Origin: Actinomycetes bacterium
Lineage (GTDB): Bacteria > Actinomycetota > Acidimicrobiia > Acidimicrobiales > Acidimicrobiaceae
Length of the DNA: 33,759 nucleotides
Assembly (NCBI GenBank): GCA_021806545.1
Contig: JAJZXI010000010.1
Coordinates: 1 to 33,759 of the forward strand
Reading direction: 5' to 3'
This document shows positions 1 to 8,707 of this stretch, in pieces. Within the stretch, counting starts at the first letter, position 1, and each line of letters starts with the position of its first letter. The notes under the pieces are model-generated. The model saw nothing but the letters and a program-made list of their open reading frames with translations, ran no database searches and was not told the DNA's origin. Made by a program: the position numbers and the translations under genes.

Positions 1-1
1 A

Positions 2-166
2 TCCCGATTGGGATATGACCATCAAGGCGAGGTCGATTACCTGGCCGCCATGGAGCCCCGATGCGAAGAGGAAAGAGGCAATGCCACCGCCCGACTCCAA
101 GCAAGCCACGTGGACGGTGAACAACCGCCGGCTCCGTCTCATAGGGTCAGACGAAGGACGCCGTAA
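2..166 (+). CDS. Possible 3' end of an unrecognised gene (5' end outside window)
   Basis: A plus-strand frame is open from the first bases of the window to a TAA at 164-166, giving 54 residues. The tail is rich in Glu and Arg and ends in a basic, Pro-rich stretch, which would suit a protein C-terminus. It converges on the zinc-ribbon gene ending at 273, so the layout is plausible. I recognise no domain. The open length is short enough to occur by chance, so this is a weak call. The rest of 167-272 shows nothing I can name. Confidence 0.22.
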   Translation, partial: SRLGYDHQGEVDYLAAMEPRCEEERGNATARLQASHVDGEQPPAPSHRVRRRTP

Positions 167-272
167 TGGCTGGAGCGATGCACAGGTGGGGTTGCGCGGT
201 TCCCCAGCCTATCAAAGACGACCATTCAAGCAGCTCGGACGGCGACGTGCGCCGGAGCAGAGCAGCCCCCGC

Positions 273-614
273 TCACTGCTCGTATTTGCCCTGGCTGTAA
301 CGGATGAGACGCTCGAGCCATGTCGGATCTGCCAACTGGTGATGAAACGCGATGAGGTCGTCGTAGTCAACCGGTGGACCGCAGATATCACCCTCAAGCT
401 CATCCGGTAACCGCCAGAAGTGAATTTTCACGCCAGAGGAGACCAGGATCTCCACGATACGCTTGTCAACTGGCTTGGAGACCACCATGGCACAACTTGG
501 GCAGCGAAAAACATAGCTCGCTTCTCCATTGGACGAACAGAGCATCACCGTCATCGCATCAGGCGCTATGTCGACGTCACCACACGTCGGACATGAAGCC
601 CTAATTATCGGCAT
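273..614 (-). CDS. Small zinc-ribbon protein of unknown function
   Basis: A 113-residue protein begins MPIIRASCPTCGD. I chose the ATG at 612-614 because AAGGGAG lies about 6 bases upstream and the protein then opens directly on the first Cys pair; the frame stays open further upstream but that extension looks non-coding. CxxC pairs at C8/C11 and C38/C41, with C26 between them, suggest one zinc ribbon. The C-terminal half has an acidic Asp-Asp-Leu then Phe-His-His stretch followed by Trp-Leu-Glu-Arg-Leu. Similar short zinc-ribbon proteins are, from memory, common in Acidimicrobiia genomes, with no defined role. It is monocistronic as far as can be seen, with nearly 490 bases to the next gene upstream. 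Confidence 0.7.
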   Translation of the reverse strand: MPIIRASCPTCGDVDIAPDAMTVMLCSSNGEASYVFRCPSCAMVVSKPVDKRIVEILVSSGVKIHFWRLPDELEGDICGPPVDYDDLIAFHHQLADPTWLERLIRYSQGKYEQ

Positions 615-1103
615 TGCGACTCCCTTCGCACCATTGAATTCATCCAGTGACCACAGTATCGGTTCATTTACCCCCGAATCTGAGCCCCAATCCGGATATC
701 TAGCAAACAATCTACCGACCAGCAATGCACTGCTCCCTTCGTTGTACCCGCCGCGCTGGCCAATCGGGCGGCACTCGACAGCTCCAGATACCTCACCGCC
801 TTGTTGTCGGCACCGCCCCAGTTGTAGAAGTGGAATAGCTGCGCTCCATGTCTCTCGGGGTTCTGCTCCTCCAGAGCGAGAACTGCTTCGCACCCCGCGC
901 CACCTGCATCCTCGGAGCTGACTCGGAACGACACAAATACCTCTTGGGTATCGGCCTCACCCCAACTCGAGCGCCTATGCAGCGATCGGATAGCGTGGAG
1001 TGACATCCTCCCCGCCCTCACAGACGGGGCTTGTGCTCCCGGTTGGTGAACGCCTACGCTGTCCGGGTCACGCGTTGACGTGGCTCCGATCGTCGTTTGC
1101 AGC
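615..1103. other. Gene-poor stretch between the zinc-ribbon gene and lepB
   Basis: No convincing gene is present in these 489 bases. A minus-strand frame is open over 668-1021 (117 codons) but has no recognisable domain, and its start lies inside the IS605-like hairpin. The hairpin at 1010-1029 is the only clear structure. The stretch must hold the promoter of the zinc-ribbon gene and the 3' end of the proteasome-lepB transcript. It may be the decayed remains of an IS200/IS605 insertion, which is inference. Confidence 0.4.
1001..1030 (-). mobile_element. Solitary IS200/IS605-like right-end hairpin, possibly the lepB operon terminator
   Basis: Read on the minus strand, 1029-1010 folds into an 8-bp stem (CCCCGUCU against GGGCGGGG, with two G-U pairs) closed by a GUGA tetraloop. 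It is followed by AGGATGTCA. A GC-rich hairpin followed by GGGGAGGATGTCA is, from memory, the look of the right end of many actinobacterial IS200/IS605 elements, where it follows tnpB. No tnpB is present: about 75 bases upstream on that strand is the lepB stop. It could be a solo remnant, or simply an operon-terminal hairpin, although there is no U tract. Confidence 0.4.
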
Positions 1104-1703
1104 CTACGAGAAGTAATGCCACTGCGAGAGCGGCCAATAGATCAGGATCACCCGACCGACGATAAGCGACCGTGAAATCGGGCCAAAAACCCGTGAGTCA
1201 GCTGAGTCGCCACGATTATCTCCGAGTACGTAGTACTCATTCTTCGGAATATGAATCGCTCCCCCTGAGGGTGTGTGGATACCATGGGTTTGCACCCCCT
1301 TTGGCAAGAAGGGCTCGGCAATAGGCTTGCCGTCGATGTACACCTTCCCATCGTGACTCCAGATCGTCTGGCCAGGTAGACCAATGACGCGCTTGACAAG
1401 GTAGTGAATCTTGGCGCTCGTATGGTCGTTGGCCGGTTTGTGAAACACAACGATGTCGCCAAAACCCACCGGATGCAGGTGATAACTTAGCTTGTCAACG
1501 ATCATATGATCCCCGATCTCGATCGTGGGGATCATCGACCCTGAGGGCACATAGAACGACTCGAAGACGAAGCTGCGCACCATTACCGCGGCGACCAAGG
1601 CGACGATCAAGACGATCAACCAGTTCCGCAAACCATGAGATTTACGTCTAGTGGACCTCGCCTTCGTGGCCCCTGTTGCCTCTTGGGCGATCCCGTCGGT
1701 CAT
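1104..1703 (-). CDS. lepB: Type I signal peptidase
   Basis: This enzyme cleaves Sec and Tat signal peptides from exported preproteins at the outer face of the membrane. The 199-residue protein has a basic N-terminus, one membrane segment (about 28-46) and then the S26 core. The nucleophile is Ser56 in PSGSMIPT. The general base is Lys104 in VKRVIGLPG. Box E is [11 protein letters not shown] near 160. This is a single-TM, Gram-positive-style enzyme. Its ATG overlaps the pafA stop (ATGA), making it the last gene of the proteasome operon and probably translationally coupled to pafA. Signal peptidase is not an established part of pupylation, so the linkage may reflect shared control of protein quality rather than direct partnership. 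Confidence 0.95.
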   Translation of the reverse strand: MTDGIAQEATGATKARSTRRKSHGLRNWLIVLIVALVAAVMVRSFVFESFYVPSGSMIPTIEIGDHMIVDKLSYHLHPVGFGDIVVFHKPANDHTSAKIHYLVKRVIGLPGQTIWSHDGKVYIDGKPIAEPFLPKGVQTHGIHTPSGGAIHIPKNEYYVLGDNRGDSADSRVFGPISRSLIVGRVILIYWPLSQWHYFS

Positions 1704-3073
1704 AGTCCAGCGATCAACCTCTCCACCCGATCGTCATAGGAGGCGAACGGGTCCTTCAACATCACCGTACGTTGCGCTTGATCGTTTAACTTCAAGTGCA
1801 CCCAATCTACCGTATAGTCCCGGTGGTGGGCCTTGGCCGCCGCAATGAATTCACCCCGTAGCCTCGCCCGTGTCGTCTGTGGCGGCACATCGACGGCTCG
1901 CTTGATCCGTGCCTCATCGACCAGCTCAACGGTCCGCCCATGATCAACGAGCTTGTAATAGACACCTCGACGTCGATTGATATCGTGATACTGAAGATCC
2001 ACGAGTGAGACCTGCGGATGGGAAAGCGGAAGATCGTGCCGCCTACGGTAGTCCTCGATCAATCGAAACTTGGTGACCCAATCAACACGCCCGTCAAGCT
2101 TCAAGGGGTCATCGCGTAGCAATGAAAGCGCCTCGCCCCACATTGTCAATGCACGCTGCTCATCGGCTGGGATTGCGTGACCTTCAGCAAAGCGCTGGAC
2201 GCGTTCGAAGTAGCTCTCTTGAATTTCGAGAGCCGTCATCTCTCGACCGTTGATCAAGCGCACCCGTTTGGTGAGCGACTGGTCGTGGGAAATCTCACGA
2301 ATGGCTCGAATCGGATTCTCCATCGAGAGGTCGCGCAGTACCACATCGTGCTCGAGCAGTCGCAGCACCAACGACATCGCGCCTACCTTGAGATACGTCG
2401 CCCACTGCGACATGTTCGAGTCGCCGACTATCACGTGCAGTCGACGGAAACGCTCCGCGTCAGCGTGAGGCTCATCTCGGGTATTGATAATCGGACGAGA
2501 ACGGGTGGTAGCAGAGGAGACGCCCTCCCATATGTGTTCGGCACGCTGGGAAAGCGTATAGACAGGGCCCCGGGACGTCAGCAACACCTTGCCAGCACCG
2601 GCATAGATCTGCCTCGTAACCAAAAATGGGATCAGGACTTCGACGAGACGCGAAAGGTCATCGACGCGCAGGGTGAGAAAATTCTCATGGCACCCATAGG
2701 AGTTGCCCGCTGAATCCGTATTGTTCTTGAGTAGATAAACCGCGCCCCTGATGCCCTCTTCTCGCATGCGCACCTCGGCAGAGTATGCCAGCGACTCAAG
2801 GATCAACTCGCCTGCCTTATCATGGCTGATGAGATCGTCGAGGCTGTCACACTCTGGTGTCGCGTATTCCGGATGACTTCCGACATCGAGATACAGCCGT
2901 GCTCCATTTTCGAGGAAAACGTTCGAGGACCGACCCCAGCTGACCACGCGACGAAACAGGTAGCGCGCCACCTCGTCCGGACTCAGGCGTCGCTGGCCTC
3001 GCAACGTACAGGTAACCCCATACTCATTCTCAATACCGAAGATTCTCCGATCCAGCTCGCCAACCCTGCTCAA
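1700..3073 (-). CDS. pafA: Pup--protein ligase
   Basis: PafA phosphorylates the C-terminal Glu of Pup with ATP and joins it to substrate lysines, marking proteins for the Arc-20S proteasome. The 457-residue length fits the family. The glutamine-synthetase-like core is visible: IFGIENEYG at 11-19 (nucleotide and metal site) and [14 protein letters not shown] from 61, where Asp63 matches the catalytic Asp. NSYGCHENF and [11 protein letters not shown] are further family blocks. The start is TTG overlapping the prcA stop (TTGA), and the stop overlaps the lepB start. It is a paralogue of Dop in the same operon. It is distinguished from Dop by the shorter N-terminal part, which lacks the Dop insertion around residues 40-75. 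Confidence 0.96.
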   Translation of the reverse strand: MSRVGELDRRIFGIENEYGVTCTLRGQRRLSPDEVARYLFRRVVSWGRSSNVFLENGARLYLDVGSHPEYATPECDSLDDLISHDKAGELILESLAYSAEVRMREEGIRGAVYLLKNNTDSAGNSYGCHENFLTLRVDDLSRLVEVLIPFLVTRQIYAGAGKVLLTSRGPVYTLSQRAEHIWEGVSSATTRSRPIINTRDEPHADAERFRRLHVIVGDSNMSQWATYLKVGAMSLVLRLLEHDVVLRDLSMENPIRAIREISHDQSLTKRVRLINGREMTALEIQESYFERVQRFAEGHAIPADEQRALTMWGEALSLLRDDPLKLDGRVDWVTKFRLIEDYRRRHDLPLSHPQVSLVDLQYHDINRRRGVYYKLVDHGRTVELVDEARIKRAVDVPPQTTRARLRGEFIAAAKAHHRDYTVDWVHLKLNDQAQRTVMLKDPFASYDDRVERLIAGL

Positions 3074-3756
3074 CCAGCGTCACCTAGCAGTGCTTGCAGT
3101 TCAGCACCGTTCACTCTTCGAAACGTTCTTCGTTCCCCGCGATCCTCAAGCACTGCAACCTCAAGATCTTGAGGGTTGAGGCGCTCATCGCCATCCTCAA
3201 GCGCCGCTACCGAGGCGCGCAATGCCTCCCTGAGCCCCCAATTCTCAGAGTAGTGTTGAGCGACCCGCTCAGCAATGCTATCGGAGTCGCCTCCAATGAC
3301 CGCAAACTGTCGCTCGTCGACAACCGTTCCGTCATAGAGAACATGGAACAGCTCCGCATCCCTGCCACTTCGTCCAAGTTCGGCCACCAAAATCTCGACT
3401 TCGAGCGGCTTTACCTCATGGGTAAAGACCTGACCAAGGTACTGCGCATACAGATTGGCAAGACTACGGGCATCGACATCGTCACGCGCGTAGGCAAACC
3501 CCTTCGTATCGGCATGTCGAATCCCCGCAACCCTGAGCTGGTCGAATTCGTTGTACTTGCCGACGCCGGCGAACGCAATACGGTCATAGATCTCGGAGAC
3601 CTTATGCAGTGACCGCGATGGATTCTCGGCACAGAGCAAAACCCCGACCTCATAGACCATCCCCACCAGAGCGCGGCCGCGCGCGATACCCTTGCGGGCG
3701 TAATCCGCACGATCCTTCATCATCTGCTCAGGAGCAACGTAAAAGGGCATACTCAC
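3070..3756 (-). CDS. prcA: 20S proteasome alpha subunit
   Basis: The 228-residue non-catalytic alpha subunit forms the outer rings that gate the core and dock the Arc ATPase. The N-terminus ([11 protein letters not shown], then [15 protein letters not shown]) is the bacterial alpha signature with the gating segment. The rest follows the Ntn-hydrolase fold without a processed Thr. The start is GTG overlapping the prcB stop (GTGA), and the third codon is an ATG that could serve instead. The stop overlaps the pafA TTG. Tight coupling to prcB suits the 1:1 stoichiometry of alpha and beta rings. Confidence 0.95.
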   Translation of the reverse strand: MSMPFYVAPEQMMKDRADYARKGIARGRALVGMVYEVGVLLCAENPSRSLHKVSEIYDRIAFAGVGKYNEFDQLRVAGIRHADTKGFAYARDDVDARSLANLYAQYLGQVFTHEVKPLEVEILVAELGRSGRDAELFHVLYDGTVVDERQFAVIGGDSDSIAERVAQHYSENWGLREALRASVAALEDGDERLNPQDLEVAVLEDRGERRTFRRVNGAELQALLGDAG

Positions 3757-4562
3757 CGGGCTCGTCTCCTTGTCGTCAACTCCTGCTCAAGCTCCTGGGC
3801 CAGTGCGACGAGCTCCTCATCGCCCACACGTTGATAACCCGTCTCGTCTATCACCCCAATCACTGGGAAGATCCCCCGCAAAAGATCGGGCCCGCCCGTG
3901 GCCGAGTCCTCCTGAGCTGCCTCGAAAAGTGCCTTCGTCGCTAGCCGAACCACTTCATCACGGCTCATACCTGGGCGGAAACCGAGGCGCAGGGTAGCAC
4001 GGGCATCACGCCCTCCCGACCCGGTCGCGTAGAACGCCTCCTCCTCGTATTTTCCACCCGCAATGTCATAGGTAAAGATCCTCCCCTGACTACGGTGCAG
4101 ATCCCAACCGGCGAACAACGGCACAACCGCGAGACCCTGCATCGCCATTCCCAAGTTCGCTCGGATCATCTGAGCCAGCTGATTCGCCTTGCCCTCGAGA
4201 GAGAGAACCGACCCCTCCACCTTTTCGTAGTGCTCCAACTGCACCTGGAATAGGCGGACCATCTCGACAGCGGGACCAGCCGCGCCCGCGATAGCTACCG
4301 CCGAGTACCTATCCGCCGGGAACACCTTCTCAATCGTGCGGTTCGCGATGATATTTCCTTCGGTAGCGCGCCGATCTCCCGCGATCACCACACCATCACG
4401 GAACCGTGCAGCAGCGATCGTCGTCCCGTGTGGCACACCATCGACCGACCCACCTGACATCGGTACTGCCCCAACGGCACCCCCGCTGGCTCCAAGAAGC
4501 CCTAGCAGTCCGGCAAAATCAGGGCCCGGGTCCCGAACTACGTCAAACAATGGCAGCGCCAA
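3753..4562 (-). CDS. prcB: 20S proteasome beta subunit (proteolytic)
   Basis: The catalytic beta subunit degrades pupylated proteins inside the core. Of its 269 residues, about 46 form a Gly-rich propeptide that is removed autocatalytically before Thr47 in HGTTIAA. Counting from Thr47 as residue 1, Asp63 (GDRRATEGN) is D17 and Lys79 (IEKVF) is K33, so the full catalytic set is present. The GSGG motif near 183 is also typical. The first codon is TTG with GAGAGAGG about 10 bases upstream. No ATG fits, so the exact N-terminus of the propeptide is slightly uncertain. It lies 33 bases downstream of pup and overlaps prcA by 4 bases. Confidence 0.95.
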   Translation of the reverse strand: MALPLFDVVRDPGPDFAGLLGLLGASGGAVGAVPMSGGSVDGVPHGTTIAAARFRDGVVIAGDRRATEGNIIANRTIEKVFPADRYSAVAIAGAAGPAVEMVRLFQVQLEHYEKVEGSVLSLEGKANQLAQMIRANLGMAMQGLAVVPLFAGWDLHRSQGRIFTYDIAGGKYEEEAFYATGSGGRDARATLRLGFRPGMSRDEVVRLATKALFEAAQEDSATGGPDLLRGIFPVIGVIDETGYQRVGDEELVALAQELEQELTTRRRAR

Positions 4563-4595
4563 CGCTTACCGCCTCTCTCTATTCGCTTCGATAGC

Positions 4596-4790
4596 CTACT
4601 GTCCACCCTTTTGCACATAGTTCCGGACGAACTCTTCGGCATTATCCTCAAGCACCTCGTCGATCTCATCGAGGATATCGTCAAGCTCGGCCTTCAACTG
4701 ATCAGAGCGTTCCGCCGATGGTGTCGCCTCCTCTTCGGCTACCTCTGGCCGAGTTGAGGACGACTTTCGAACTTGTTCACGTTCAGCCAT
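4596..4790 (-). CDS. pup: Prokaryotic ubiquitin-like protein Pup (Gln-terminated)
   Basis: This 64-residue, highly acidic, probably disordered tag is the substrate of Dop and PafA. It ends in Gly-Gly-Gln, so it must be deamidated by Dop to Gly-Gly-Glu before ligation; a Dop gene lies directly upstream. The central region (SDQLKAELDDILDEIDEVLE) is the helix expected to dock on the Arc coiled coils. GAGGTGG sits about 5 bases before the ATG. It is 31 bases downstream of dop and 33 bases upstream of prcB, the classical actinobacterial order. Confidence 0.97.
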   Translation of the reverse strand: MAEREQVRKSSSTRPEVAEEEATPSAERSDQLKAELDDILDEIDEVLEDNAEEFVRNYVQKGGQ

Positions 4791-4821
4791 GTATCCACCT
4801 CACCTTTGCACTTTATCCTAC

Positions 4822-6315
4822 TTATGAACCTAGTGCTTCGACCAACTCTTGTGCACTGTGTACCCGTCGCAATAGCTCACCAACATGGGCCTCGGTTCCA
4901 CGCAAGGGGTCCATCATGGGAACCCGCCGCAGGGGATCCGTCCCCAGATCGAAAATGATCGAATCCCAATTCGCCGCCGCAATCGAACCAGGAAACTTGG
5001 CAAGACAGGTCCCTCGAAAGTACGCCCGCGTATCCGGGGGCGGGTTGCTCGTCGCCCAACTCACCGTCGTCTCATCAAGCATTCGCCGCATAGGCAGACG
5101 ACGAAACAGGGACCTCTCGGGTCTGAGATCGTGGTATTGCAGGTCGATGGCGGCGAGCCTCGGATCCCCCACCTCGATCTGATGACGCTCCTGATAGCCC
5201 CGCACGAGCTGCCACTTCGCCACCCAGTCAAGGGTGTCTGCAAGGGTCATGGGATCGTCATCGAGCGCCTGGAGCACACGACCCCACTCCTCCAGTAGCG
5301 CCGGACCGTCGGTCTCATTGCCGAGGTAACTGACGCCGAAATGCTCTACATACTCGAGCGCATGCTCGAGATAGGCGTATTGAACCTCCAGGGCGCGAAT
5401 CCGTCGACCGTCTTGGAGCAGAACTGAGCGCTGCAACGTTGGATCCCAGGAGATCTCTCGCAGCGCCCCCACCGGGTCCGCTAACTCTATCTTGAGGTCC
5501 TGAAGGAATCCGTCTTCGATCATCGCCAAGACGATCGCAGTCAAACCAAGCTTCAACCATGTCGACCTCTCAGAAAGATTGGCATCACCCAGAATCACGT
5601 GCAATCTGCGAAATCGTTGCCCATCCGAGTGCGGTTCGTCCCGCGTGTTGATGATCGGCCGCTTCAACGTCGTCTCGAGCCCAACCTCCTCTTCGAAGAA
5701 GTCAGCCCGCTGCGAGAGTTGAAAGTCGACATCCGTGGCCTTCGATCCAGAGAACTCAGAGCCTACTTTTCCGGCACCGATTATTACCTGACGGGTGACA
5801 AAGAACGGCACCAGCTCCTTGACGAGCTGCTGAAACGGAACCTCACGATCGACAAGGTAGTTCTCATGACATCCGTAGGAATTCCCTTTGCGATCGGAGT
5901 TATTCTTGTACACCACGATCTCCTGACCGGCGGGCAGCAACCGGCGTGCGCTGGCCATCGCACGAACCATGACCTCCTCACCCGCCTTGTCGTACAGAAG
6001 CGCTTGCGACGGTGAGATGCACTCCGGTGACGAATACTCAGGGTGAGCATGATCCACATAGAGTCGAGCGCCGTTGGTCAGTACGGCGTTCACCAGGTGC
6101 GTATCGAGCTCGATACCCGAGCCGCCATCGATGGCGAACCCTCGGGCATCGACCCCAGGTGACTCGTCCACGAAGTCCCACTCGACCCGGTCAGCCAGGC
6201 CCGCGACATAGGCGTTGATCAACGTCGATGACGTCGAAATCGGGTTGGCCTCCGGCGCACCAGCGACGACGATCCCGTATTCAGTCTCTATGCCGAGTAC
6301 CTTGGGTATTGGCAT
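4822..6315 (-). CDS. dop: Deamidase/depupylase of Pup
   Basis: Dop converts the Pup C-terminal Gln to Glu and also removes Pup from conjugates, using ATP as a bound cofactor. The 497-residue protein shows GIETEYG at 8-14 and YVDHAHPEYSSPE from 86, with Asp88 as the likely catalytic Asp. Unlike PafA it has the extra N-terminal loop (about 35-75) that marks Dop. NSYGCHENY and [10 protein letters not shown] are shared with PafA. GAGGAGAGG precedes the ATG. It lies 39 bases after arc and 31 before pup. Having both Dop and a GGQ-ending Pup makes the system self-consistent. Confidence 0.96.
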   Translation of the reverse strand: MPIPKVLGIETEYGIVVAGAPEANPISTSSTLINAYVAGLADRVEWDFVDESPGVDARGFAIDGGSGIELDTHLVNAVLTNGARLYVDHAHPEYSSPECISPSQALLYDKAGEEVMVRAMASARRLLPAGQEIVVYKNNSDRKGNSYGCHENYLVDREVPFQQLVKELVPFFVTRQVIIGAGKVGSEFSGSKATDVDFQLSQRADFFEEEVGLETTLKRPIINTRDEPHSDGQRFRRLHVILGDANLSERSTWLKLGLTAIVLAMIEDGFLQDLKIELADPVGALREISWDPTLQRSVLLQDGRRIRALEVQYAYLEHALEYVEHFGVSYLGNETDGPALLEEWGRVLQALDDDPMTLADTLDWVAKWQLVRGYQERHQIEVGDPRLAAIDLQYHDLRPERSLFRRLPMRRMLDETTVSWATSNPPPDTRAYFRGTCLAKFPGSIAAANWDSIIFDLGTDPLRRVPMMDPLRGTEAHVGELLRRVHSAQELVEALGS

Positions 6316-6354
6316 CGCCTCTCCTCTCGCTTTGGGATGTAACGAACGTCGACC

Positions 6355-8103
6355 TCACAGATACTGACCAGTGGCTACGCGCTCGATCGCGCGCCCGCCC
6401 TCCGATCCCTCCTCTTGAGAGAGAAGTATGCGCATGAACACGATCCGCTCTCCCTTCTTGCCAGAGATCTTGGCCCAGTCATCTGGGTTCGTTGTATTCG
6501 GAAGATCCTCGTGCTCTTTGAACTCCTTGGATATGGAGTGAATCAAATCATCCTGAGTGATTCCAGGAGGATCACCGGCAATCTCGCGCTTGATGGCCAG
6601 CTTCTTTGCTCGCCGGACGATATTCTCGATCATCGCTCCGGAAGCGAAGTCCTTGAAGTACAGAACCTCCTTCTCGCCGTTCTGATAGGTAACCTCGAGG
6701 AACCGGTTCCCATCGACCGCGGCATACATCGTCTCTACTGTCGCCTCAATCATCCGCTGCACCGTCAACTCGACATCGCCGTTGCCCAGCCTGTCCACTT
6801 CGTTCTTGTCGATCGGCAGCTCTGACGTGAGATACCGGGAGAAGATCTGACGCGCGGCAGCACTGTCTGGTCGCTGGATCTTGATCTTCACATCCAATCG
6901 ACCGGGACGCAGGATCGCAGGGTCGATCAGATCTTCGCGATTCGAGGCTCCGATAACGATAACATTACGCAACGTCTCGACTCCGTCAATCTCAGCAAGC
7001 AGCTGCGGAACCACCGTCGACTCCATGTCAGAGCTAATACCGCTTCCTCGTGTGCGAAACAACGAGTCCATCTCATCGAAGAAAACGATGACCGGCATGC
7101 CCTCTTCTGCCTTTTCTCGGGCACGTTGGAAGATGAGTCGAATCTGGCGCTCGGTCTCACCAACATACTTGTTCAACAACTCCGGGCCCTTGACGTTCAA
7201 GAAGTAGCTCTTCACGCTCCGTCCAGAGGTCGCCTCGATCTTCTTGGCCAACGAATTCGCGACCGCTTTGGCGATCAACGTCTTACCACAACCTGGCGGG
7301 CCGTAGAGCAAAATGCCCTTTGGTGCTGGTAGCTGGTACTGCGAAAACAGTTCGCGGTGCAGAAATGGCAGTTCGACCGCGTCTTGGATCTCCTCGATCT
7401 GGCGATCCAATCCACCGATATCGGAGTAACTGATATCCGGGACCTCCTCGAGGGCCAACTCCTCCACCTCAGGCTTCGGTAGTAGCTCGAGCACTACCGA
7501 CGATCTCGGGTCGACCAGCACGCTGTCGCCGACTCGGACTCGGCCAGTCCGCAGCGCACCACTGAGGATGCCCACTCGCTCATCGTCCCCACGTCCAACA
7601 ACGACAACCCGCTCCCCGTCATCGAGGACGTCCTTGACCATCGCGACCTCGCCACTGCGGTCCGCCCCACGTACACCAATCACCGCAAACGACTCATTGA
7701 GCGTGACCTCTTGACCGTGCTGCAGGTCCGCCAGTGCGATGTCGGGATGGACGGCGACCTTCATCTTTCTCCCAGACGAGACGACGTCGACGGTCTCGTC
7801 ATCGTTCACACCTATAAAAACACCGTAAGCGGCCGGAGGTTGGGTGAGCTTCTCAACCTCCTCACGGAGGTTCGCAATGTGCTCACGAGCCTGTTGGAGC
7901 GTGAAGGTGAGCTTCTCGTTCTTTGCCTGCAGCTGCGAGAGAGCTCCCGACACCTCGAGCAGCTTCTCCTCGAGAGCTCGCTCGCGTGAGGGCGCGTCAT
8001 TCATACGACGGCGTAGCTCCTGGATCTCAATCTGGAGCGCATCAACCGTCTGCCGCTCGTCGGCGGCTGCATTGTCATCGATGGGATCTCTGCGATCGAC
8101 CAT
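6355..8103 (-). CDS. arc: Proteasome-associated AAA+ ATPase (Arc/Mpa)
   Basis: A hexameric unfoldase that captures pupylated proteins and threads them into the 20S core. In 582 residues I see a coiled coil at about 20-88 (Pup docking), a double OB region at about 90-215 and one AAA+ module. Walker A is GPPGCGKT at 268-275, Walker B ends FFDE at 339-342, and SNRED and RPGR sensor/arginine-finger regions follow. The C-terminus is GQYL, the tail with penultimate Tyr that inserts into alpha-ring pockets. AAGGAGG lies about 5 bases before the ATG. It is the first gene of the operon and diverges from the ferredoxin gene, so 8104-8259 should hold its promoter. Confidence 0.97.
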   Translation of the reverse strand: MVDRRDPIDDNAAADERQTVDALQIEIQELRRRMNDAPSRERALEEKLLEVSGALSQLQAKNEKLTFTLQQAREHIANLREEVEKLTQPPAAYGVFIGVNDDETVDVVSSGRKMKVAVHPDIALADLQHGQEVTLNESFAVIGVRGADRSGEVAMVKDVLDDGERVVVVGRGDDERVGILSGALRTGRVRVGDSVLVDPRSSVVLELLPKPEVEELALEEVPDISYSDIGGLDRQIEEIQDAVELPFLHRELFSQYQLPAPKGILLYGPPGCGKTLIAKAVANSLAKKIEATSGRSVKSYFLNVKGPELLNKYVGETERQIRLIFQRAREKAEEGMPVIVFFDEMDSLFRTRGSGISSDMESTVVPQLLAEIDGVETLRNVIVIGASNREDLIDPAILRPGRLDVKIKIQRPDSAAARQIFSRYLTSELPIDKNEVDRLGNGDVELTVQRMIEATVETMYAAVDGNRFLEVTYQNGEKEVLYFKDFASGAMIENIVRRAKKLAIKREIAGDPPGITQDDLIHSISKEFKEHEDLPNTTNPDDWAKISGKKGERIVFMRILLSQEEGSEGGRAIERVATGQYL

Positions 8104-8186
8104 TACGCCTCCTTCCTTTCTTCACGCTACCCGAGTGCCGACTAAATTAGAACCCTTCCTGAGCAGCTAGACTCGAAGCTGTTCTT

Positions 8187-8211
8187 CACCGCGAGGTGCT
8201 GCACCGCGAGG
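8187..8211. promoter_or_regulatory. 10-bp direct repeat in the arc/ferredoxin divergent region
   Basis: CACCGCGAGG occurs exactly twice, at 8187-8196 and 8202-8211, with centres 15 bases apart. It lies in the 156-base region between the divergent starts of arc and the ferredoxin. Spaced direct repeats of this kind can bind a tandem dimer regulator, but no such protein is identifiable here and 15 bases is not an integral number of helical turns. Chance is possible. Confidence 0.3.
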
Positions 8212-8259
8212 GGCAGATATCCGAGCCCCGAGATCAACCCCCTAATGGAAAGGACCTTA

Positions 8260-8496
8260 ATGAAAGTCTGGATTGACCAGGATCTTTGCACCGGTGACGG
8301 CCTCTGCGAGGAGATTTGCCCGCCGGTGTTCACGCTGCTCGATGACGGGCTCGCCTATGTGAAAGAAGGCCAAGAGGTCATGAATAATCCTGGTGGTGCA
8401 GCGCAGATGGCAGCAGTGCCGACCGATCTTGAGGACGCGGTCACTGAGGCGAGCGAAGAGTGCCCTGGAGAGTGCATCTTTGTCGAGAGCGACTGA
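8260..8496 (+). CDS. Single-cluster ferredoxin with an Asp in the second ligand position
   Basis: A 78-residue electron carrier. I start it at the ATG at 8260 because GGAAAGGA lies 5 bases upstream and the protein then opens with MKVWIDQDL; an in-frame ATG at 8245 would add five residues without a good binding site. The cluster motif is CTGDGLCEEICPPVF, that is C-x2-D-x2-C-x3-C-P, with a distal CPGEC. The Asp replaces the usual second Cys, as in the Pyrococcus furiosus ferredoxin, which holds a [4Fe-4S] cluster with Asp ligation that converts easily to [3Fe-4S]. The protein is very acidic. Redox partner unknown; it diverges from arc and converges on trmI. Confidence 0.9.
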   Translation: MKVWIDQDLCTGDGLCEEICPPVFTLLDDGLAYVKEGQEVMNNPGGAAQMAAVPTDLEDAVTEASEECPGECIFVESD

Positions 8497-8707
8497 CCAC
8501 TATCGAGGGGTCCCAAGGTGGCCAATGCGGTATTCGACATCTACCTCAATAAGGCTCTGACCACAGCCACGAGAGCCAGGGGGTCGTACCTCGCTTGCGC
8601 CATGTCGTGCCATCCTATCTCCGCGAGGCCGCTCACGTTCACGGACAAACGCGATGGCGATGCCCGAGGGTGGATCGGTGCTCGCCCACTCCAGAGCCCG
8701 CGGGCCT

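Noticed and set aside
2177-2713. 178-codon plus-strand open frame inside pafA
   Set aside because: It is antisense to a clearly conserved gene, has no ribosome site and no recognisable domain.
3094-3612. 172-codon plus-strand open frame inside prcA
   Set aside because: Mirror frame of a conserved proteasome subunit; start and composition are unconvincing.
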